NCBI GenBank assembly: GCA_034168985.1
Contig: JAXFJE010000025.1
Location: forward strand, 5,368-69,367
Source: JALEVB01 sp022768265
Lineage (GTDB): Bacteria; Bacillota_I; Bacilli_A; Erysipelotrichales; Erysipelotrichaceae
Direction of reading: 5' to 3'
DNA length: 64,000 nt
Shown here: positions 41,100-48,951 of the stretch, piece after piece
Position numbering within the stretch: position 1 is the first letter of the stretch
Layout: every line of letters starts with the position of its first letter
Position numbers and translations under genes: made by a program
The notes under the pieces: generated by a model
The model's database searches: none
What the model was told of the DNA's origin: nothing
The model's input: the letters and a program-made list of their open reading frames with translations, nothing else

Positions 41100-43621
41100 T
41101 ATTTATCATCTCCAAACAAATTTAACATTTCATATTCGCCTAAATTATTTTCTTCGACATCTTGTGAATGATCGATCATCAAAGTATCATCAGCCGGTTT
41201 ATCGATGATACGACATTCGGCGATTTCTTTTTCCAAATACCAACCGCTTTCTAAGCTTAAAGGATTAGCAAAGGTACTATCTAAGCTCATCAAACTTATA
41301 TCTTTAACTTCGATCTTTTCGATGCTATCTTTAACAAAATTTAATTTATCATAAAGATCGACGCTTCTGATTTCCATGATCCTAACTGGATTAGACTTCA
41401 CATATTTGCACAATCTTTCGCCTTTGACATAACGTGATGTCTCATGAATGTTATCTTGTTTGATGCGTTTCATCTGCGCATTATCGCCAACTAAAACGAT
41501 CTGCGCTTGATCTACGCAGCAAGCACTAGCTAAGACATCTTGTTTAGCTAAATTAATGGCCTTAACTCCTAAAGACTTGGTATTGGTCGAAGGAATGCCA
41601 TCAATATTGTAACGGGTAGCAAAACCATCTCTACTAACCACGATGACATCTTGATGAGCGTAGCCGATGAACGCTTTAACTAGCTCATCATCCTTTTTGA
41701 TCTTCATGCCGCAAACGACCTTGTTGTTACGAGTTAGATTAAATTGCTCAACTGGCGTTTTCTTGATGTAGCCTTTGGCACTGACCGTAATGATCCAAGC
41801 ATAAGTAACAAAGTTTTTGATGACAATAGCGCTAACGATCTTTTCTTGTGCATCGATCTTGATATATTTATTGATATGCATACCTAGATCTTTCCATTTA
41901 GCTTCATCGATCTGATAAACTGGCAAGTAAGCATAATTACCCTTGCTAGTAAACAACAATAAGGTATCTAGCGTATCAACTTCCTTGATACCTAGGATAC
42001 TATCACCTTCTTTTCGGCCGGTGATGCTATCGGTTGAATTAAAAGAGCGTAAAGAAACTTTTTTGACATATCCATCTTTACTAATCGTGATCATGACCCT
42101 TTCATTAGCGATCATACTGGTCTTATCAATGACGATTTCTTCGATCTCATCAATGATCTGGGTCTTACGAGCTTGCCCATATTCCTTGCTGATTTCCTTT
42201 AGTTCGTTAATGATCACCCGATCTAAAACTTTTTTATTAGCTAAGATTGCTTTAGTTTCTTCGATCTTATTGATCAAATAAGCAAATTCTTCTCTTAATT
42301 GTTTGATATCCGTATTGCTTAAACGATATAAGCGCATCGTAACGATTGCTTCAGCTTGGGCTTCGCTAAAACCAAAACGCTTGATCAAATTAAGCTTAGA
42401 ATCTTGTTTATCTTTTGATTGACGAATGATCGCAATGATCTCATCCATGATAGATACCGCCTTCATCAGCCCTTCTAAGACATGACAGCGATTTTCCATC
42501 TTATTTAATTCATAACGGCTACGCTTGATCACGACATCTTCACGATGACGAATAAAGCAATCGATCAGATCGATAACTCCTACTTGTTTAGGTGTCTTAT
42601 CGATGATCGCAATCATGTTGTAATTGTAATATACTTGTAGATCGGTATTTTTATAAAAATAATTTAAGATCTGCTGAGCATTGACATCTTTTTTGATATC
42701 GACCACGATCTTTAAACCATTACGATCAGATTCATCACGTACATCGATGATGCCATCGATATCTTTAGCCATCTTGATCTCATCCATTTTTTTGACCATA
42801 TTGATTTTGACAACTTCATATGGTATTTCCGTGATAACGATCTGCTGGATCGTTTTAGTTTGGATGATCTGGGCTTTTGAACGTACGACTACACGCCCCT
42901 TGCCGGTTTTAAACGCATCTAAAATCCCTTTTTTACCCTGAACGATGGCTCCAGTTGGAAAGTCCGGTCCAGGCATGATTTCCATGATTTCTTCTAAGCT
43001 ACATTCTGGATTTTGAATGCGATAGATCGTAGCGTTAATAACTTCAGTTAGGTTATGTGGCGCGATATTGGTTGCATATCCCGCAGCAATTCCTGTTGAA
43101 CCATTGACCAACAATGTAGGAAAGCGCGCTGGCAAAACCGTTGGTTCGACTTCAGTATCATCAAAGTTTGGGGCAAATTCAACCGTATCTTTATCTAGAT
43201 CAACTTCCATCGTACTAGCAATCTTACTTAAACGAGCCTCGGTATAACGCATGGCAGCGGCTGGGTCATCATCGATCGAACCATTATTTCCATGCATTTC
43301 GATCAAAGGATGATTGATCTTCCAATCTTGTGACATCCTAACCATCGCTTCATAAACACTGCTGTCGCCATGCGGATGATAGTTACCGATAACGATACCT
43401 ACGGTCTTAGCTGATTTACGAAAGGCATGATCAAAGGTATTACCTTCATGGAACATCGCGTAAAGGATCCGCCGTTGAACAGGTTTTAAGCCATCACGGG
43501 CATCTGGCAACGCTCTTTCTTGAATGATATATTTTGAATAACGTGAAAAACGATCAGACATGATGTTTTCTAAGGGTGTATTGATCAATGTACTTTCTTG
43601 TATTTCTTTATTTTTTACCAT
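41099..43621 (-). CDS. parC: DNA topoisomerase IV subunit A
   Basis: Decatenating topoisomerase subunit that cuts and rejoins DNA. The 840-residue product has the catalytic Tyr126 (MRYTEARL), and the quinolone-determining stretch HPHGDSSVYE with unaltered Ser87 and Glu91 positions. The C-terminal domain lacks the QRRGGKG GyrA box, so this is ParC rather than GyrA. It follows parE by one base. Confidence 0.95.
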   Translation of the reverse strand: MVKNKEIQESTLINTPLENIMSDRFSRYSKYIIQERALPDARDGLKPVQRRILYAMFHEGNTFDHAFRKSAKTVGIVIGNYHPHGDSSVYEAMVRMSQDWKINHPLIEMHGNNGSIDDDPAAAMRYTEARLSKIASTMEVDLDKDTVEFAPNFDDTEVEPTVLPARFPTLLVNGSTGIAAGYATNIAPHNLTEVINATIYRIQNPECSLEEIMEIMPGPDFPTGAIVQGKKGILDAFKTGKGRVVVRSKAQIIQTKTIQQIVITEIPYEVVKINMVKKMDEIKMAKDIDGIIDVRDESDRNGLKIVVDIKKDVNAQQILNYFYKNTDLQVYYNYNMIAIIDKTPKQVGVIDLIDCFIRHREDVVIKRSRYELNKMENRCHVLEGLMKAVSIMDEIIAIIRQSKDKQDSKLNLIKRFGFSEAQAEAIVTMRLYRLSNTDIKQLREEFAYLINKIEETKAILANKKVLDRVIINELKEISKEYGQARKTQIIDEIEEIVIDKTSMIANERVMITISKDGYVKKVSLRSFNSTDSITGRKEGDSILGIKEVDTLDTLLLFTSKGNYAYLPVYQIDEAKWKDLGMHINKYIKIDAQEKIVSAIVIKNFVTYAWIITVSAKGYIKKTPVEQFNLTRNNKVVCGMKIKKDDELVKAFIGYAHQDVIVVSRDGFATRYNIDGIPSTNTKSLGVKAINLAKQDVLASACCVDQAQIVLVGDNAQMKRIKQDNIHETSRYVKGERLCKYVKSNPVRIMEIRSVDLYDKLNFVKDSIEKIEVKDISLMSLDSTFANPLSLESGWYLEKEIAECRIIDKPADDTLMIDHSQDVEENNLGEYEMLNLFGDDK

Positions 43622-43622
43622 C

Positions 43623-45536
43623 TTATTCCACCTTATAATCGTCTTCTAATGTAAAACTAACATTTTCTTCGATCCACTGACGACGCGCATTGGCCTTATC
43701 ACCCATCAAGGTACTGACATTTTTTTCAGCCATCATCATATCGTCGATACTAACTTGGATCAAGGTACGCGTTTGAGGATTCATCGTTGTTTCCCATAAT
43801 TGCGAAGCATTCATTTCCCCAAGACCTTTATATCTTTGGATATCTACTTTTCCCAAAGTTTTTTTCAATTGTTCTAATTCTTCATTATTATAACAATAAT
43901 GAATATCCTTACCTTTGCTAACTTTATATAATGGCGGGTTAGCGATATACACCATGCCATGTTCGATCAAAGGTCGCATGAAACGGAAAAAGAAGGTTAA
44001 TAATAGGATTTGAATATGTGCACCATCATCATCGGCATCGGTCATGATGATGACTTTTTGATAATTCGCATCACTATAATCAAAGCTACTGCCAACCCCT
44101 GCTCCTAAAGCATGGATGATCGTATTTAATTCTTCATTTTTCTCAATGTCACTCATCGAGCATTTTTCGGTATTTAAGACCTTACCTCTTAATGGTAAAA
44201 TAGCTTGATATTTAGAATCTCTTCCTTGCTTAGCACTACCACCCGCTGAATCACCTTCGACCAAGAATAATTCTTTTTTACTGCTATCTCTTGATTGAGC
44301 TGGCGCTAGTTTACCACTAAGGACCTTTTCACTTTTATTACCTTTTTTTCCCTTACGCGCTTCTTCACGAGCTTTGCGTGCTGCTTCGCGCGCTAATGAA
44401 GCTTTTTGCATCTTTTTGATCAAACTTTCGGCAATTTGCTTATTCTCTTCCAAGAAAAAGCTGATCTTTTCATAAGCTAGGCTTTCACAAGCGGTCTTAG
44501 CTTGCGGAGTACCTAACTTTCCTTTGGTCTGTCCTTCAAATTGTAATAGATCTTCAGGAATCGAGCAACTAATGATCGTTGTCAAACCTTCTCGAACATC
44601 ACTACCTTCAAAATTTTTATCTTTAGCTTTGATGATCCCATACTTTTTCGCATAATCATTTACAGCCTTGGTGATCCCGCTTTTAAAACCAGCTTCATGG
44701 GTTCCCCCATCGATCGTTCTTACCAAGTTTACAAAACTAAAGACATTTTCTTGATAATCATCGGTATATTGCATCGCCATGCTTACTTCAATGCCATTGC
44801 TTGCACCTTTAAAACAAATCGGCTTGGTCAATAATGAACGATCATCATTTAGATATTCCAAAAATGATACCAAACCATCATCATAGACAAATGTTTCATG
44901 TTTATTGGTTCTTTCATCTTCCACGCTAAAGCTGACACCACTTAATAAAAAGGCGGTTTCTCTTGCTCTTTCACAAATCGTAGCATAGTTAAAATTGGTC
45001 GTTGAAAAGATGGTTGCATCTGGTTTGAAAGTAACCTTGCTACCTGTCTTTTTGGTCGTGCCGATCGTTTCTAGCTTACCGATCTTTTTGCCGCCATCAC
45101 TAAAACGCATACGATGGATATGTTTACCATCACATACTTCTACTTCTAGCCATTCACTTAAAGCATTGACGACACTAGCACCAACCCCATGTAAACCACC
45201 GGAAGTCTTATAGCCACCTTGACTAGTAAATTTACCACCAGCATGTAAGATCGTAAAGATAACTTCCAAGGTATTAACGCCTGAAGCATGCATTCCTACA
45301 GGCATCCCTCGGCCTTCATCAGCGACGCTGATCGTTCCTTCTTTACCAATTACGATATCGATCTTTTTACCATAACCATTTAAGGCTTCATCAACCGCAT
45401 TATCAACTATTTCCCAAATCAGATGATGCAAACCTCTGCCATCTGTGGAACCTATATACATCCCTGGTCTTTTGCGGACTGCTTCAAGCCCTTCTAAGAT
45501 CTGGATACTATTATCATCATATTTTTTCTGTACCAT
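43623..45536 (-). CDS. parE: DNA topoisomerase IV subunit B
   Basis: ATPase subunit of topoisomerase IV. The 637-residue product has the GHKL ATPase motifs (IVDNAVDEALNGYG, DEGRGMPVG, TSGGLHGVGASVVNAL) and the TOPRIM domain (EGDSAGGSAKQGRD; MTDADDDGAHIQ). The ATG at 45536 lies behind GGTGAT; an ATG four codons upstream is possible. The promoter TTGTTT, 17 bases, TATAAT lies at 45582-45554. The parE-parC pair is the usual order. Confidence 0.95.
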   Translation of the reverse strand: MVQKKYDDNSIQILEGLEAVRKRPGMYIGSTDGRGLHHLIWEIVDNAVDEALNGYGKKIDIVIGKEGTISVADEGRGMPVGMHASGVNTLEVIFTILHAGGKFTSQGGYKTSGGLHGVGASVVNALSEWLEVEVCDGKHIHRMRFSDGGKKIGKLETIGTTKKTGSKVTFKPDATIFSTTNFNYATICERARETAFLLSGVSFSVEDERTNKHETFVYDDGLVSFLEYLNDDRSLLTKPICFKGASNGIEVSMAMQYTDDYQENVFSFVNLVRTIDGGTHEAGFKSGITKAVNDYAKKYGIIKAKDKNFEGSDVREGLTTIISCSIPEDLLQFEGQTKGKLGTPQAKTACESLAYEKISFFLEENKQIAESLIKKMQKASLAREAARKAREEARKGKKGNKSEKVLSGKLAPAQSRDSSKKELFLVEGDSAGGSAKQGRDSKYQAILPLRGKVLNTEKCSMSDIEKNEELNTIIHALGAGVGSSFDYSDANYQKVIIMTDADDDGAHIQILLLTFFFRFMRPLIEHGMVYIANPPLYKVSKGKDIHYCYNNEELEQLKKTLGKVDIQRYKGLGEMNASQLWETTMNPQTRTLIQVSIDDMMMAEKNVSTLMGDKANARRQWIEENVSFTLEDDYKVE

Positions 45537-45553
45537 ATTTATCACCATTCATC

Positions 45554-45582
45554 ATTATACCTAAATTCATCTTTTTAAACAA
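45554..45582 (-). promoter_or_regulatory. Promoter of parE-parC
   Basis: Minus strand TTGTTT (45582-45577), a 17-base spacer and TATAAT (45559-45554). Confidence 0.75.
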
Positions 45583-45609
45583 TTAAAAAAGTATGGATGG
45601 CTCCATACT
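45583..45609 (-). terminator. Intrinsic terminator after gmk
   Basis: AGTATGGA (45590-45597), loop TGGC, TCCATACT (45602-45609), followed on the minus strand by six T. Confidence 0.88.
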
Positions 45610-46174
45610 ATATTTCCATATGCCGCTTGATGATCGCTGAAATGATATCACTAGCCAAGATAGGATCATCATTGCAAACAACGTATTTATATTGAGGAAT
45701 AAGTTCCATTTCTTTCTTGGCTTTTTCCAAACGTTGTTGCACGATTTCTTCTGGCTCGCTAGCTCTACCGCGAATTCTTTTCGCTAATTCTTCGATCGAA
45801 GGTGGGATGATGAAGATGCTTAAGGCATCATCACATTTTTCCTTAACTTGCATTGCCCCTTGAACTTCAATTTCCAATAAGACATTGCGTCCTTCTTCGC
45901 GTAATTTTTCCACATAGGCTTTAGGTGTTCCATACATATTACCAACAAATTCTGCATGCTCTAACAGTTCCCCATCTGCAATTGCTTGTTGGAACTGTTC
46001 TTTGCTGACATAGAAATAATTAACACCTTCCATCTCACCTTGGCGAGGTTTACGGGTCGTCATTGAGATCGAATAACTCAATTTTAAATCATCATTTTTC
46101 ATCAATTCTTTGATTACCGTACCTTTACCAACACCACTAGGTCCGCTTAGGACGATCAATAATCCTTTTTTCAT
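45608..46174 (-). CDS. gmk: Guanylate kinase
   Basis: Phosphorylates GMP to GDP. The 188-residue product has the P-loop GPSGVGKGT, the GMP-binding segment SISMTTRKPRQGEMEGVNYF, and LLEIEVQGAMQVK. Normal length. Promoter TTGCAA, 16 bases, TATCAT on the minus strand (46226-46199). It is divergent from rqcH. It is monocistronic; the usual rpoZ neighbour is not present. Confidence 0.98.
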   Translation of the reverse strand: MKKGLLIVLSGPSGVGKGTVIKELMKNDDLKLSYSISMTTRKPRQGEMEGVNYFYVSKEQFQQAIADGELLEHAEFVGNMYGTPKAYVEKLREEGRNVLLEIEVQGAMQVKEKCDDALSIFIIPPSIEELAKRIRGRASEPEEIVQQRLEKAKKEMELIPQYKYVVCNDDPILASDIISAIIKRHMEI

Positions 46175-46198
46175 GCCTATCCCTCATTTCATATAATT

Positions 46199-46226
46199 AT
46201 GATACCTTAGTTATCATTATTTGCAA
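46199..46226 (-). promoter_or_regulatory. Promoter of gmk
   Basis: Minus strand TTGCAA (46226-46221), a 16-base spacer and TATCAT (46204-46199). Confidence 0.65.
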
Positions 46227-46289
46227 CAAAAACTTTTTTATAAAGCTAAATTTTGCTAAAATATTAAAAGCTATAAAGGAGGTTTACCA

Positions 46290-47930
46290 ATGGCTTTAGA
46301 TGCAATTATGATTGCTAAGATCATTCCTGATATCCAAGCAATCTTACCTTGTAGAATCAATAAGATCTACCAGATCAGCAAAACAGAATTATTATTTCAG
46401 CTAAAAACCCATGATGGTAAGAAACAATTAGTTATTTCTTGTCATTCTTTATATAATCGAATTAATCTAAGCAACCGCAAGTTTCCTACTCCTGAAGAAC
46501 CCGGGAATTTTGTCATGGTCTTACGTAAATACCTCGAAGGTGCAAGTATCTTAAATATTAAACAAGATAATCTAGATCGTCATTTAAAAATGGAAGTATC
46601 TTTTACCAACGGTATCGGTGATCGGGTGAAGTGGTTTTTAAGTATCGAATTAATGGGAAAATATGCCAATGTCATCCTAGTTAATGATCAAGGTATCATC
46701 GTTGATGCCTTAAAACGCATTCCCCCTTTTGAAAATAACCTTCGTACCATCCATCCAGGAGCGAAATTCAAAGATATTGAACCTCAAGACAAACTAGATC
46801 CTTTTAGCACTACTACCTTTGACCATAATCAACATTTGACCAAACAGTTCTTAGGCTTTTCACCTTTATTAGAAGATGAGGTCCGTTACCGCTTGGCCAA
46901 TGCCCAAAGCTTTACAAATATCATGGAACAAATCAAAACATCTAATAAGCTATATATTGCCAATAAAAATAACGAAGCTGTATTTCATTGTATTGAACTA
47001 ACGCACTTAGGTCATAATGTTAGCTATGATATTCATGAAGGATTAGATGTCGTCTACTTCCATCTCGAAGAAAAAGATCGTATCAAACAAATTAGCGGCG
47101 ATATCTTTAAATATGTCAAAGCTCAGATCAAGCACTATAAACAAAAACTACCTAAATTATTAGAAGCCTATGATGAATCTTTAGACTGTGATCGTTGGAA
47201 AGAATATGGTGATCTTTTATATACTTATAATATCCAAGATACCAAAGGTCAAAAAGTCATTACCTTAAATTCATTTTATGATGACCAACCTATTAAGATT
47301 CCTCTTGATCCTAAGCTAGATGGCAAACAAAATGCTAACAAATGCTATACCAAATATCATAAACAAAAAAAGGCGCAAGCTCACCTCTTAAAACAAATTG
47401 AGATCACTCAAGATGAATTAGACTATTTCATCGGCATCGAGCAACAGTTACAATTGGCTCAATTTCATGATGCCAAAGAAATCAAAGACGAATTAATCAA
47501 ATTAGGCTATCTAAAGAAGCAACAACAAAAGATCCGTAAGAACAAAAAAGAAGAAGTTCCTAAATATAGCGTGCTCAACCTAGACAATACCAAGATCCTA
47601 TTTGGCAAGAATAATCTCCAAAATGATTATCTAACCTTTAAACTGGCCAATAAAAATGATCTATGGTTTCACGCTAAAGATTATCATGGTGCTCATGTCA
47701 TCGTCCAAGGAGAAACATCAGAAGCTATCATCCGTCTAGCTGCCAATATTGCGGCCTACTATTCTAGCGGCCGTCTATCTAGCTCGGTACCTGTTAACTA
47801 CTGTATGGTTAAAAATCTAAAAAAAATCCCCCAAGCCAAGCCCGGGATGGTTCAATTAACGACTTATAAAACTATATATATCGATCCTGATATTGCCATG
47901 ATCGAGCAAGCCAAACAAAAAGAAGCATAA
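46290..47930 (+). CDS. rqcH: Ribosome quality control protein RqcH (NFACT family)
   Basis: Binds stalled 50S subunits carrying peptidyl-tRNA and adds C-terminal alanine tails. The 546-residue product has the NFACT-N domain with ELMGKYANVILV, a helical/coiled-coil middle, and the NFACT-R domain with LWFHAKDYHGAHVIV near the C-terminus. Older annotations call it fibronectin-binding protein. The start has AAAGGAGG; an extended -10 (TGCTAAAAT) lies about 35 bases upstream. A bidirectional terminator follows. Confidence 0.95.
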   Translation: MALDAIMIAKIIPDIQAILPCRINKIYQISKTELLFQLKTHDGKKQLVISCHSLYNRINLSNRKFPTPEEPGNFVMVLRKYLEGASILNIKQDNLDRHLKMEVSFTNGIGDRVKWFLSIELMGKYANVILVNDQGIIVDALKRIPPFENNLRTIHPGAKFKDIEPQDKLDPFSTTTFDHNQHLTKQFLGFSPLLEDEVRYRLANAQSFTNIMEQIKTSNKLYIANKNNEAVFHCIELTHLGHNVSYDIHEGLDVVYFHLEEKDRIKQISGDIFKYVKAQIKHYKQKLPKLLEAYDESLDCDRWKEYGDLLYTYNIQDTKGQKVITLNSFYDDQPIKIPLDPKLDGKQNANKCYTKYHKQKKAQAHLLKQIEITQDELDYFIGIEQQLQLAQFHDAKEIKDELIKLGYLKKQQQKIRKNKKEEVPKYSVLNLDNTKILFGKNNLQNDYLTFKLANKNDLWFHAKDYHGAHVIVQGETSEAIIRLAANIAAYYSSGRLSSSVPVNYCMVKNLKKIPQAKPGMVQLTTYKTIYIDPDIAMIEQAKQKEA

Positions 47931-47942
47931 GCTTCTTTTTAT
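47917..47942. terminator. Bidirectional terminator between rqcH and rluB
   Basis: AAAAAGAAGC (47917-47926), loop ATAA, GCTTCTTTTT (47931-47940); T runs on both strands serve the two convergent genes. The stop of rqcH is inside the loop. Confidence 0.88.
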
Positions 47943-48658
47943 TTTTCATTAGCTAATTTTAACAGTTGCTTAACTTCAAAAGGTTTCAAGATTCGATATT
48001 CGCCAGGTTTAAGATCATTAACTTGTAAAAAACCAATGGCTTTACGATTTAATTTTTTGACCTCATGACCAAAGTATTCGATCATTCTTTTAACTTGACG
48101 ATTACGTCCCTCTAAGATCGTTAATTCGATCTTACAGCTATCTTTTTCATAATTACGATTGGTGACCCAAACTTTAGCTGGTAAGGTCATGCCATCTTCT
48201 AAACGTATACCTTTCTCTAGCTCTTTGATTTGTTCGGTAGTAAGCATGCCTTTGATACTTACCTCATAAACTTTTTTGATATGGTAGCGAGGATGGATGA
48301 TCTGATTAGCAAAATCGCCATCATTAGTTAAGATCAAAACCCCCGTAGTATCAAAATCTAAACGACCTACACTAAAAACTCTTTGTGGTATATCTAAATA
48401 ATCATTGATCGTTGGTCGATCATGTTCATCACTTGCTGTACATAAAGTATTTTTAGGTTTGTTCATGACAAAATATACCTTATCTTCTTTTTGGATCTTT
48501 TTACCATCAACTTCGATAACGCTTCCTTTTTTGGCCTTATATCCTAATTCCGTGATCACTTGTCCATCAACCTTGACGCGTCCTTCAACGATCATTTGTT
48601 CAGCCTTACGTCTTGATGCGATACCTGCTTGAGCAATTATTTTCTGTAATCTTTCCAT
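47939..48658 (-). CDS. rluB: Pseudouridine synthase, RluB family
   Basis: Modifies 23S rRNA (position 2605 in E. coli numbering). The 239-residue product has an N-terminal S4 RNA-binding domain (RLQKIIAQAGIASRRKAEQMI) and the catalytic motif GRLDFDTTGVLILTNDG with the active Asp. C-terminal RQVKRMIEYFGHEV is typical. It is last in a run with the glucosaminidase and the ParB-like gene, 11 bases after the latter. Confidence 0.95.
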   Translation of the reverse strand: MERLQKIIAQAGIASRRKAEQMIVEGRVKVDGQVITELGYKAKKGSVIEVDGKKIQKEDKVYFVMNKPKNTLCTASDEHDRPTINDYLDIPQRVFSVGRLDFDTTGVLILTNDGDFANQIIHPRYHIKKVYEVSIKGMLTTEQIKELEKGIRLEDGMTLPAKVWVTNRNYEKDSCKIELTILEGRNRQVKRMIEYFGHEVKKLNRKAIGFLQVNDLKPGEYRILKPFEVKQLLKLANEK

Positions 48659-48669
48659 CTTGTCTTCTC

Positions 48670-48951
48670 CTAATGTTTATTCTTGGTATTTCCCCAATAT
48701 CCACTGCCGGCCTTACTAAAATCATTTTTGATAACACAAGGCACCTTGCTAAATTTAATATCCTTCTTAGCTAAGATTTCCAAAGCGTTTAAACGCTTAT
48801 GACCATCTATGCAAAGATATTCATCTTCAGCTATTTGTTTCACTTTGATGGCAATGGCTACTCCTCGCACTGCAATGCTAGCAATCAATTGTTGATCCAC
48901 CATCATCTTCTGAAACTTGATCTTGTAGATATCGACGTTTTTTTGAATCAT
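48670..48951 (-). CDS. Small ParB/sulfiredoxin-like protein
   Basis: A 93-residue protein with YLCIDGHKRLNALEIL, which matches the ParB-like nuclease/sulfiredoxin fold motif (xDGHxRLxAL). No helix-turn-helix domain follows, so it is not a chromosome-partition ParB. The start at 48951 has AAGAAGGATGAAAT upstream, so the gene truly overlaps the last 74 bases of the glucosaminidase gene in another frame. ParB-fold proteins can bind CTP or ATP; the role here is unknown. Confidence 0.75.
   Translation of the reverse strand: MIQKNVDIYKIKFQKMMVDQQLIASIAVRGVAIAIKVKQIAEDEYLCIDGHKRLNALEILAKKDIKFSKVPCVIKNDFSKAGSGYWGNTKNKH

Noticed and set aside
41099..45536. DNA gyrase rather than topoisomerase IV
   Set aside because: The A subunit lacks the GyrA box in its C-terminal domain, and both subunits carry ParC/ParE-type sequence features.
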